A stretch of 8,840 nucleotides of DNA, from the NCBI GenBank assembly GCA_003538495.1, contig DPSD01000625.1, positions 1-8,840 on the forward strand, written 5' to 3'. The position numbers were made by a program, and so were the translations under genes. This DNA comes from Accumulibacter sp. (GTDB taxonomy: Bacteria; Pseudomonadota; Gammaproteobacteria; Burkholderiales; Rhodocyclaceae). The first letter of the stretch is position 1. Every line of letters starts with the position of its first letter. The notes beneath the pieces were generated by a model, which ran no database searches, was not told the origin of the DNA, and saw nothing but the letters and a program-made list of their open reading frames with translations. Positions 1 to 5,836 of the stretch are shown here, piece after piece.

Positions 1-816
1 CATATACCGATACTCCGCGCCATCAAATTCCAGCGCCGGGTCCAGCTTGTCGGTGACCGCCTTGATCGCCGCGACTTCGGTATCCACAAAATTATCGACC
101 GCATCCAGCGCCGCCGCCGTCGCCAGCCCGGACTGCAACTCCGTCGTCACGAGGGCGGCGAACTTGGCCGCCGTGAAAGCATCGGCCGCAATCTTCGCCG
201 CCGTAATGGCCCCGTCGGCCAGCACGCCCGGCGCGCCGGGGAGCAGCATGAAAGAGTCGCCGCTGCTCGGTGTGAAGGGCAGTGGGGGGTCAATGGTCAG
301 TGTTTTCGTCGCGCCGTTGTAGGCCGTCACCCGCGACACGGCCGAATATTGGTAAAGGCTCAGCAGCATCATACCAACGTAGGCCCCGTTGGTTGTCCAG
401 GCCGGCAAGTCGGAGTAACCTACCGCGCCGATAGGAATCGTGGTCGCTGTCGGCGTCCCCGTGGCGTCGAAAAATAAGCAGTGTCGCCAATAATTGTATT
501 CAACGTTTTCCGTAGGCTGTTTCACGCGGCATTCAAATTTTACCGGCAACGCCCCGGCCATGTGGATGAACCCCACCAGCGGGCCGACCAAACTCGTATC
601 CGTGGCATCCAGTGTTGCGTAATAGACGCCGTTCGCCATGTGCGTCGCCCCGCCGCTGTTTTTGTTGACGAGTGTCGTGGCTCCCGACTTCCAGAGCTTG
701 ATGTCCGTGTTGGCAATGGTCAGTCCCGTCTGCGCCGTCTTGCCGTCGGTATCACTCAGGAACGGCCCGATTGGAACTTCCTGGCTGACGGTCGCGTGGT
801 CTAATTCGATAGCCAT
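1..816 (-). CDS. Modular beta-sandwich tail protein C (3' partial)
   Basis: An open frame from the ATG at 816 runs through the left edge without a stop, giving 272 codons and ending ...GAEYRYM at base 1. AGGGG at 825-829, 8 bases upstream, supports the start, which overlaps the previous stop as TAATG. Residues ~10-98 form a probable beta sandwich (GPFLSDTDGKTAQTG, TDIKLWKSGATTLV, GVYYATLDATDTSLVGPLVG, MAGALPVKFECRV) with the same landmarks as protein B. Residues ~105-195 are a second beta-rich part (YNYWRHCLFFDATG, AVSRVTAYNGATKTLTIDPP, GDSFMLLPGAPG). Residues ~200-220 hold a near repeat (ITAAKIAADAFTAAKFA), and ~227-237 (LQSGLATAAAL) matches the linker of protein A. The remainder looks helical (DTEVAAIKAVTDKLD). 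It is probably another tail-tip or fibre component; the C-terminus is missing. Confidence 0.88.
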   Translation of the reverse strand, partial: MAIELDHATVSQEVPIGPFLSDTDGKTAQTGLTIANTDIKLWKSGATTLVNKNSGGATHMANGVYYATLDATDTSLVGPLVGFIHMAGALPVKFECRVKQPTENVEYNYWRHCLFFDATGTPTATTIPIGAVGYSDLPAWTTNGAYVGMMLLSLYQYSAVSRVTAYNGATKTLTIDPPLPFTPSSGDSFMLLPGAPGVLADGAITAAKIAADAFTAAKFAALVTTELQSGLATAAALDAVDNFVDTEVAAIKAVTDKLDPALEFDGAEYRYM

Positions 817-1034
817 TAGCTAATCCCCTGCTGTTTCAAGTGGTGCATCACCAACGGTATAATCGTCGCCGGTGGTGGCGTCGTGCCATAGTCCGCCCAA
901 TATTCCGACCAGTAGTAGCCCGGCCAATAGTCATGCGGCCAGGCGTAAGTCAGACTGTCGCCCACCGCCGCGCCGCCGACCGGCCAGTAGTTCGCCGGCC
1001 ATGAGCGCAGCGGGTTGTAGTTCGTCGGTCTCAT
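816..1034 (-). CDS. Small Trp/Tyr/Pro-rich YWP-repeat protein
   Basis: A 72-residue protein with very unusual composition: 6 Trp and 8 Tyr, all within residues 6-49. The heptapeptide WPxxYWP occurs twice, as WPANYWP (12-18) and WPHDYWP (32-38), followed by a looser aromatic run YYWSEYW (40-46). The last ~20 residues are plain (PLVMHHLKQQGIS). It sits in the co-directional operon, 2 bases after the upstream stop, and its TAA overlaps the next ATG (TAATG), so it is very likely translated despite its size. Similar short aromatic YWP-type tracts are, to my recollection, found in phage tail modules, alone or at ends of fibre proteins. A structural or connector role or sugar stacking via aromatics is guesswork. 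I assign no function. Confidence 0.72.
   Translation of the reverse strand: MRPTNYNPLRSWPANYWPVGGAAVGDSLTYAWPHDYWPGYYWSEYWADYGTTPPPATIIPLVMHHLKQQGIS
825..829 (-). promoter_or_regulatory. Ribosome binding site AGGGG for the left-edge gene
   Basis: AGGGG is eight bases upstream of the ATG at 816, in the tail of the small aromatic gene. It fixes the start of the partial gene that leaves the window. Confidence 0.6.
921..1001 (-). repeat. WPxxYWP-coding repeat pair
   Basis: Bases 981-1001 and 921-941 encode the two WPxxYWP heptapeptides of the small aromatic protein, 60 bases apart. The plus-strand text shows the related strings cggccagtagttcgccggcc and cggccaatagtcatgcggcc, and a third, weaker aromatic run follows at ~897-917. 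The spacing and similarity suggest an internal duplication. Confidence 0.6.
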
Positions 1035-1036
1035 TG

Positions 1037-1636
1037 TTAGCTCGCGTCCAGCGTCACCGCACTCCGGTTGCCGTTGGCGTCAACGGTGGCCGCGATTCGG
1101 TTTTTCGTGTCGGCGTTGTCACGAAAGGCAATTGACGTTGTGCCGCCGCCCGTCGCCTTGCCCATGGCCTCAGCCAGCAGCAGCCGCAAAATTTGCCGCA
1201 TCGTCAGCGCCCCCTCCACAACCTCGTCGAGAATCTCATCCACCGCCGCGGCCGATAGCGCCGCGGCGCTTATCGCATCAGCGGCCAGCGTGACCCCCGC
1301 CGTCACTGACCCCACCGCGCCGGTTCGGTTGACAGCCAGGTTCTCGGTAAACACCTGCACCTGGTCGATGATCACGTTGGCCGTGCTGCTCTTCGGCGCG
1401 AGCACCAGCACCTCGGCATTCGTCTCGGTCTGGGTCAGGTCGAAGGCATACCAACCGGGCATGTTGGTCGCGTCCATCTCGGTCGGGTTCGTGTCCGCCA
1501 CCGCCGCCGCCGCGCCCCAGTCTTTGGAGAGGTAGGCCGTGATATTGGCCGCGTCGCCCGTCTTGGCCGCGCCGGTCGTCTTGTCGTAGGCGAAAACGGC
1601 CGCTTTCTGAGATGCCGTGTTTTTATAGAGTGACAT
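1037..1636 (-). CDS. Modular beta-sandwich tail protein B (paralogue of the 2734-3417 gene)
   Basis: A 199-residue protein built like the 227-residue one two genes upstream. Residues ~10-97 form a probable beta sandwich (AVFAYDKTTGAAKTGDAANI, TEMDATNMPGWYAFDLTQTE, TANVIIDQVQVFTENL). This differs in sequence from the other paralogue but keeps the D-x-x-T-G, T-x-M and G-W/V-Y-x-x-x-L landmarks also seen in the gene at the left edge. Residues ~105-126 are an Ala-rich linker (TLAADAISAAALS). Residues 127-199 are the shared C-terminal module (LSAAAVDEILDEVVEG, then FRDNADTKNRIAATVDAN). The ATG at 1636 lies 3 bases after the beta-helix gene stop, with AGGA at 1646-1649 as a modest ribosome site. 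It probably works with its paralogue in the tail tip or fibre; no catalytic motif is visible. Confidence 0.85.
   Translation of the reverse strand: MSLYKNTASQKAAVFAYDKTTGAAKTGDAANITAYLSKDWGAAAAVADTNPTEMDATNMPGWYAFDLTQTETNAEVLVLAPKSSTANVIIDQVQVFTENLAVNRTGAVGSVTAGVTLAADAISAAALSAAAVDEILDEVVEGALTMRQILRLLLAEAMGKATGGGTTSIAFRDNADTKNRIAATVDANGNRSAVTLDAS
1040..1258 (-). repeat. Shared 73-residue C-terminal module, copy B
   Basis: This encodes residues 127-199 of protein B, the partner of the module ending protein A. The order is an amphipathic helical part (AAVDEILDEVVEG then MRQILRLLLAEAMGK), a Gly/Thr hinge, and a strand-turn part (FRDNADTKNRIAATVDAN). The copies are separated by the beta-helix gene, which implies duplication followed by insertion or a cassette-like reuse of the end module. 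Confidence 0.85.
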
Positions 1637-1639
1637 ATC

Positions 1640-2737
1640 TCACCGTCCTGTCGTCCGCGCCACGCGCCGGTAGATGCCCGCGCCGCTACCTACTTCTATG
1701 TCCAGAGTTGAATCGAATTCGAGCGCCCCCCATTCGCGCTGCGCCCCCTGCACCGTCGTTCCGCGCATATCGGCCGACGGCGGCGACGTACCGGCCACGT
1801 TGACCAACGCCGAGTAACCTGCCATGTCGAACGGCGTGACCATCGCCCCGCCGCCCACCATCTCAAAGAACCAACGCGAGTCAGGCAGCCAGGGGAGGGT
1901 ATTGCTGTTGGCCCCGGTTGATACGCTTGTCCGGTCGGTAGTATTGGCGAACAGCGCGTTGTAGTTCTCCACAAACTCGGCCGTCGTCGTCGCCATGAGC
2001 GCCACGTTGCATCCGACGAAAATGCAGTTATTGACCGTCACCGTCTGGCCGGCGGTCAGAGCGCCGGAAACGCGCACTCCGGTGGATTGCACCGAGTAGA
2101 ACAGGCTGTTGCGGATGGTGATCCCGCCCACGCGCGCGGTGTCCACGCCGCGCGCAACGGCCACGAACAGACAGTTCTCCACGACGTGCCCGGCGTTGTT
2201 CACGGCCGTACCGTTATTGAAGCTCACCCCGTACCGGCTGCCGCTGCCGCCATTTATAAAGCAACAACGCCGGACAGTCAGCGCCGTTCCACTCGTTATC
2301 GAAATTGCGGCGTTGTTGTTGCTGATACCGAAGTAACAGTCTTCAATGACCTGGTTAGAACCGGCCGGGTTGTAATGGCTGCCGGTCGTAACCATGTCGA
2401 AGTGAAAACCTTGAAACGTGCGATAGTTCTTCGATGAGCCGGTGACACCGCTGGCCCGCGTCGCCGTCTGGTCGTCGTCCGAACCGGTGATCCGCACCAC
2501 GCCGCCCACGCCGTCGGTGTGACTGCCGTCATAATCACCGATGTAGGTGATCAGATTGTCCGCGCTGCCGCTTACGTCCAACGTGAGCATCTCACGGTAG
2601 ACGCCCGGGCCGACGTATACAACGTCGCCCGCGGCCACCGGCGAATCCTCAACGCCGTTTAGTGTGAGTTTGCGATTTGCCCAACTCAGGCCGTTATTGG
2701 CGTCGCTGCCGCCCGGCCCCACGTAGCGCGTCGTCAT
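1640..2737 (-). CDS. Right-handed parallel beta-helix tail protein (tailspike-like)
   Basis: A 365-residue protein. The N-terminal part (YVGPGGSDANNGLSWANRK, then AAGDVVYVGPGVYRE at ~36-49) is the classic entry to pectate-lyase-like right-handed beta helices (DUF1565-type start). Successive rungs follow the V-x-x-C/N-x-F pattern: VIEDCYF (130), TVRRCCF (154), VVENCLF (185), TIRNSLF (207), TVNNCIF (233) and a weaker one at ~256, about 22-31 residues apart. The C-terminal ~75 residues leave the helix; they hold WLPDSRWFFEMVGGG and end in a short basic tail. In phages such proteins act as tailspikes that bind or degrade surface polysaccharide. I cannot point to catalytic acids, so depolymerase activity is only possible. 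There is no signal peptide, which fits a virion protein. The ATG at 2737 overlaps the upstream stop (ATGA) and has GAGGGA upstream. Confidence 0.88.
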   Translation of the reverse strand: MTTRYVGPGGSDANNGLSWANRKLTLNGVEDSPVAAGDVVYVGPGVYREMLTLDVSGSADNLITYIGDYDGSHTDGVGGVVRITGSDDDQTATRASGVTGSSKNYRTFQGFHFDMVTTGSHYNPAGSNQVIEDCYFGISNNNAAISITSGTALTVRRCCFINGGSGSRYGVSFNNGTAVNNAGHVVENCLFVAVARGVDTARVGGITIRNSLFYSVQSTGVRVSGALTAGQTVTVNNCIFVGCNVALMATTTAEFVENYNALFANTTDRTSVSTGANSNTLPWLPDSRWFFEMVGGGAMVTPFDMAGYSALVNVAGTSPPSADMRGTTVQGAQREWGALEFDSTLDIEVGSGAGIYRRVARTTGR

Positions 2738-3417
2738 GTCCCGTCCCTCGTCACCGCTGTCCGGTTGCGATTGGCGTCCACTGTGGCGCTAATCCGGTTC
2801 TTCGTGTCGGCCAGATCGCGGTAGGTGATTGTGCTGCTGCCGCCGCCCGATGACTTGCCGGCCAGGGCGGCTATCATAATTCTCACCGCCTGGCGCAACG
2901 TGGTTGACCCCTCCACCGCGTCATCGAGAACGGCGTCCACGGCTGCCGCCGAAAGCGGTACGCCCGTATTGAGCGCGTCCAGATACCCCGCGCGCGCGGC
3001 CGTTAACCGTCCTTCCAAATCATCGACCAGGCCGCTCAAGGTCGCCAGCGCCGCGGCCGTTGCCAGACCGGATTGCATCGTCGCCACCGACGGATAGCGG
3101 TTCTGAATCGAGAAGTGAGCCAGCACGGCATTGACCGTCTTGCCGTCAATCGTCGCCGCCGACAACACGACCTGATACTCCTCGGCGGCCACGTAGAACG
3201 CATCGGCCGAGGTATCAATCCGGCAATGATGGATGCCGGTCAAAGAGTCGAAATCCTCGGTGTCGGTCACGCCGACGGTCGTCTGTGTTACAGAGTTATT
3301 CTTGTAGACCGAGACCGTTCCATTCGTGGCTCGCGTGATGGACGCGCCGTCGGCCCCGTTGGTTGACCATTTAAAATCAACAATGTCATCTTCGACAAAA
3401 TCACCAAGATAGATCAT
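2734..3417 (-). CDS. Modular beta-sandwich tail protein A (paralogue of the 1037-1636 gene)
   Basis: A 227-residue protein with three visible parts. Residues 1-~107 form a likely beta sandwich (YLGDFVEDDIVDFKW, VSVYKNNSVTQTT, DFDSLTGIHHCRIDTSADAF, EEYQVVLSAATIDGKTV, HFSIQNR), a pattern I recall from many uncharacterised environmental phage proteins. Residues ~113-150 are Ala/Leu-rich and probably helical (MQSGLATAAAL...). Residues 155-227 are a module repeated at the C-terminus of the gene at 1037-1636, with about 44 of 73 positions identical. The ATG at 3417 overlaps the upstream stop (ATGA) and is preceded by GGGGGA with an 8-base spacer. Its likely role is a tail-tip or fibre subunit, with the helical part suited to oligomerisation. 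No enzymatic motif is seen. The protein reality is near certain; the function is inferred. Confidence 0.85.
   Translation of the reverse strand: MIYLGDFVEDDIVDFKWSTNGADGASITRATNGTVSVYKNNSVTQTTVGVTDTEDFDSLTGIHHCRIDTSADAFYVAAEEYQVVLSAATIDGKTVNAVLAHFSIQNRYPSVATMQSGLATAAALATLSGLVDDLEGRLTAARAGYLDALNTGVPLSAAAVDAVLDDAVEGSTTLRQAVRIMIAALAGKSSGGGSSTITYRDLADTKNRISATVDANRNRTAVTRDGT
2737..2955 (-). repeat. Shared 73-residue C-terminal module, copy A
   Basis: This encodes residues 155-227 of protein A. It aligns without gaps to residues 127-199 of protein B, ending at the last residue of both. Landmarks are LSAAAVD, VEG, RQ, GK, GGG and ADTKNRI followed by ATVDAN. I count about 44 identities in 73. Nucleotide similarity is also visible, especially over the last third. 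Confidence 0.85.
2744..2749 (-). promoter_or_regulatory. Ribosome binding site GAGGGA for the beta-helix gene
   Basis: GAGGGA lies six bases upstream of the ATG at 2737, inside the final codons of protein A. Confidence 0.6.
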
Positions 3418-3953
3418 GTGAGCAATCCCCCAACCTTGCTACCTATTCTGACCCGCGCCAGCCGCGGCGCCGCGGAACTGCCACCGCCGCCCGGCGTATA
3501 GGTAAATACGATTTCCAGCAACGTGCATTCCACGCGCCGCGCCTGCGTGTTGCGAATGTAAAATTCCAGTGTTCCGCCATAAGCCACGCTCAGGCCGCTA
3601 TGAGTGTAGGTTTGCACACTGCCATATCCAGACAGCGCCGTCAGCGTGCCCGACTCGCCCGACTGTGTCCCGCCGCCTTGAATATCGAATGAGTAGCCAA
3701 CTACATAGTTGGCGTCCTGCGCGTCGCCACGCCGACAGCGGACATTAATATCCACCTGAGTAATGATGCTGCCCGCCGCGAGAGACGGTACACCTACAAA
3801 CGCCTGAGTTAGGCCGCTCGTCGTAGAGCAGCGGATGTAAGTTGTCGCGCTGTCGTCCGGCGCGTGCACCGCCACCGGCTTTGACGCGCCGGCGACCAGC
3901 GTCCATTCGTCCAGGCTGCCGACAGATGCAGCCTGGACTGTTTCGACTGTCAT
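3414..3953 (-). CDS. Beta-rich tail-tip protein, unknown function
   Basis: A 179-residue protein that I do not recognise as a named family. It is rich in alternating polar/hydrophobic strands (DDSATTYIRCSTTSGLTQAF, IITQVDINVRC, YVVGYSFDIQGGG, GTLEFYIRN, CTLLEIVFTYTP), as expected of a jelly-roll or lectin-like sandwich. A Gly/Ser linker at ~155-160 leads to a basic tail (APRLARVRIGSK). No signal peptide or membrane segment is seen. The ATG at 3953 is preferred over an in-frame GTG at 3962. It is preceded by GAGGTGG at 3959-3965 and forms the same ATGA overlap as neighbouring junctions, whereas the GTG lies inside that Shine-Dalgarno sequence. Its place between the Dit-like gene and the beta-sandwich genes suggests a structural or sugar-binding tail-tip component; this is inference from context and fold pattern only. 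Confidence 0.75.
   Translation of the reverse strand: MTVETVQAASVGSLDEWTLVAGASKPVAVHAPDDSATTYIRCSTTSGLTQAFVGVPSLAAGSIITQVDINVRCRRGDAQDANYVVGYSFDIQGGGTQSGESGTLTALSGYGSVQTYTHSGLSVAYGGTLEFYIRNTQARRVECTLLEIVFTYTPGGGGSSAAPRLARVRIGSKVGGLLT
3426..3431 (-). promoter_or_regulatory. Ribosome binding site GGGGGA for the gene starting at 3417
   Basis: GGGGGA is eight bases upstream of the ATG, within the last codons of the preceding gene, supporting the ATGA-overlap start. Confidence 0.55.
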
Positions 3954-5836
3954 ATGTACCACCTCGGCCGGTAGGTCAATGACACCTGATTGTTAGCCGG
4001 CGGGTTCTCCGATACCCGGATCGAGTTGTTCCCCGGCGCAAGGCGCAGTAACTCCGGCCGGAGCGTATCCCGGCTCACACCGTGATAGATATTCACCCCG
4101 TTGGCGTCGATGATTGCGGTTCTGGCCTCGGTATTGATAACCGCCGCCTCCGCCCCCGGCCGCAAACCGGGCAATATCTCCACCGTCAACTGTTCGCCAG
4201 TTGTCAAGTTGTCGATGAGCATGAATGTCTGATAGTTCGTCTGCTCGCTCAGAATCGCCACTGTCGGCCGCAATGCCGACTGGAACGTGATGTCCGCGTC
4301 CGTTACCTGGGAGAGCACGTCATTGGCCCCGACGTTCCACGGCATAAGCGCCAGATAGCGCAGCGTCGTCGCCAAGCTGCTGCTGCCGCCTGTCCAGTTG
4401 TCCCAGACCTCATCGACGGCCGCGCCGGGCGAGGCGTAGGTGAACTGCCAGGCCGCGCCGTCGGGTGATACCTCGGCCCGCAGCAGGCCGTTGTTGTGAT
4501 AGTCGTCGCCGGTCAAATCGAACGCGCTCAACCCGCATGGTAGATATATTGACCAGCGAGCATGGTTAGCGGCCAGCATGGCCCCCGCCGCCGGCCGCGA
4601 TAGCCCCATGACTTGATACGGGTCGGTCACCGCGCCGTTTTCGTCGCCGGTGAACGTCGCCCCCATCCCTCCGGAAATGGGCGTCCATTGTCCGGCTCGT
4701 TCCGGTGAGGCTAAGCTGCCGAAATCGGCCCACTCCCAGGTCGCGTTGTCGCTGGTATTGAGCTTGAAGATCGGCTTGCGAGCGTTGTCTTGGGTCTTGG
4801 CCGTCTTGCCGGTCGAATAGACCAGCCATATCTCATGCTGAATCCATTCCACCGTCGCCCCGGTCGTGTGGCTCGCGCCGGACGACCCGAACGCCGCGCC
4901 GCTCACCCCGGTGAACGCGCGCCGGTAGAGGTCGCGGCCGGTGTAGGTGAATAACTCGCTATCGATAAGCAGGATGCCCGTCGCCGGCCAGGCGCTGATG
5001 TCGCCAGTCACGGTAATCTCATCGTCGTTATCGGCCGTGAGGGTTGCCGTCAGCGCCGCGCGGAAATCCAGATTTGTCCAAATGCGCGTGTCGGTCTGAT
5101 TGAATCCGGTCGCCACACCCGACGCCGCGCCAAACCAGCGGTCAACCTCTACGCCATCGACGATGACGGCGAACTCGCTCTCGCTGTCGCATTTGTCATC
5201 GAAAATGAGCGCGAACGTGTTGAACCCGGCCCCGTCACTCAATTCGACCGGGTAGTTATCCGCCCCGGCCGGCGCGCGCCAGCGCACCCGGCAGAAGCGG
5301 CGGTATTTCCAATAGCTGTCGCCGCTGATACTGGTCGATTCGCCGATGAACACCTCCGGGTAAGTATCCACGTCGCCGGTATTGGCCGCCGTGAATGTTT
5401 TCACCACGTCGTTCATTGTCGTGGAGACGATTAGCGCCTCCACCGATTGCCAGTACACATCATCAGTCGCTACCAGCGTGGCAACAAACCCGTCACCGAA
5501 CTGGCCGCGCTTTTGCTCTAATGCCTGACAGACGACGTACATATAACGCTCATTGCCGCCATCATCATCGGCGACGATGAGCGCCCCGGCCCCGGCACGT
5601 GTATCAAACGCGGCCAGCAGCGCGGCGCGCAAGGCCTCGGCCGCCTCCCCATCTTCGATGAGTATTCCTAATTCCGGCAACGTCCACTCGCCCATTTCGA
5701 CGCCGGTCACGATCGGCCGCTTGCCCTGGCGGCGCACGGCAACCGGCGTGATCGCCGGCCGTTGCCACGTTTGGGTAAATGCCGCCGCCAGGCCATTGGC
5801 GTTGAGAAGTAGGTCCCGAAAAGATATAGGTATCAT
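3950..5836 (-). CDS. Distal tail (Dit)-like protein with large central insertion
   Basis: A 628-residue protein directly after the tape measure gene, the usual position of the siphophage distal tail protein that forms the hub at the tail tip. Residues ~1-135 (TGVEMGEWTLPELGILIEDG, then RYMYVVCQALEQKRGQFGDG and DDVYWQS) fit the N-terminal Dit/Sipho_tail pattern. Residues ~535-628 (LIDNLTTGEQLTVEILPGL, ARTAIIDANGVNIYHGVSRD, LRLAPGNNSIRV, closing with an LTYRPRW strand) fit its C-terminal galectin-like half. Between them lie ~400 extra residues rich in beta strands, including a module at ~272-330 (EITVTGDISAWPATGILLID then ELFTYTG, ending HTTGATV) of a type common in phage tail proteins. Typical Dit proteins are ~250-300 residues, so this resembles an enlarged or 'evolved' Dit carrying probable carbohydrate-binding inserts. 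The ATG at 5836 overlaps the upstream stop (ATGA). No good Shine-Dalgarno precedes it, suggesting coupled translation. Confidence 0.82.
   Translation of the reverse strand: MIPISFRDLLLNANGLAAAFTQTWQRPAITPVAVRRQGKRPIVTGVEMGEWTLPELGILIEDGEAAEALRAALLAAFDTRAGAGALIVADDDGGNERYMYVVCQALEQKRGQFGDGFVATLVATDDVYWQSVEALIVSTTMNDVVKTFTAANTGDVDTYPEVFIGESTSISGDSYWKYRRFCRVRWRAPAGADNYPVELSDGAGFNTFALIFDDKCDSESEFAVIVDGVEVDRWFGAASGVATGFNQTDTRIWTNLDFRAALTATLTADNDDEITVTGDISAWPATGILLIDSELFTYTGRDLYRRAFTGVSGAAFGSSGASHTTGATVEWIQHEIWLVYSTGKTAKTQDNARKPIFKLNTSDNATWEWADFGSLASPERAGQWTPISGGMGATFTGDENGAVTDPYQVMGLSRPAAGAMLAANHARWSIYLPCGLSAFDLTGDDYHNNGLLRAEVSPDGAAWQFTYASPGAAVDEVWDNWTGGSSSLATTLRYLALMPWNVGANDVLSQVTDADITFQSALRPTVAILSEQTNYQTFMLIDNLTTGEQLTVEILPGLRPGAEAAVINTEARTAIIDANGVNIYHGVSRDTLRPELLRLAPGNNSIRVSENPPANNQVSLTYRPRWYI
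3959..3965 (-). promoter_or_regulatory. Ribosome binding site GAGGTGG that decides the start at 3953
   Basis: GAGGTGG lies five bases upstream of the ATG at 3953, inside the end of the Dit-like gene. It overlaps the alternative in-frame GTG at 3962 and so argues against that start. Confidence 0.7.
4847..5023 (-). other. Beta-rich ITVTGDIS...FTYTG module inside the Dit-like protein
   Basis: Residues ~272-330 of the Dit-like protein follow a recognisable pattern: an I-x-V-x-x-D-I/T start, then P-x-x-G-x-L-x-I-D-x-E, then F-T-Y-T-G, then F-x-G-V, a Gly/Ser-rich turn, and H-x-x-G-A-T-V. I have seen this short strand-turn pattern inserted in many unrelated phage tail and fibre proteins, so it is probably a mobile beta-structured insert, not part of the Dit core. 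Its exact function is unknown. Boundaries are approximate. Confidence 0.5.

Noticed and set aside
481..804. Plus-strand open frame of 107 residues near the left edge
   Set aside because: It is opposite the open minus-strand frame 816-1, which has a ribosome site, a coupled start and motifs shared with neighbours.
1068..1535. Plus-strand open frame of 155 residues, Ala/Ser/Val-rich
   Set aside because: Antisense shadow of the protein B gene, caused by GC-rich third positions; the minus-strand protein has a clear paralogue in the same window.
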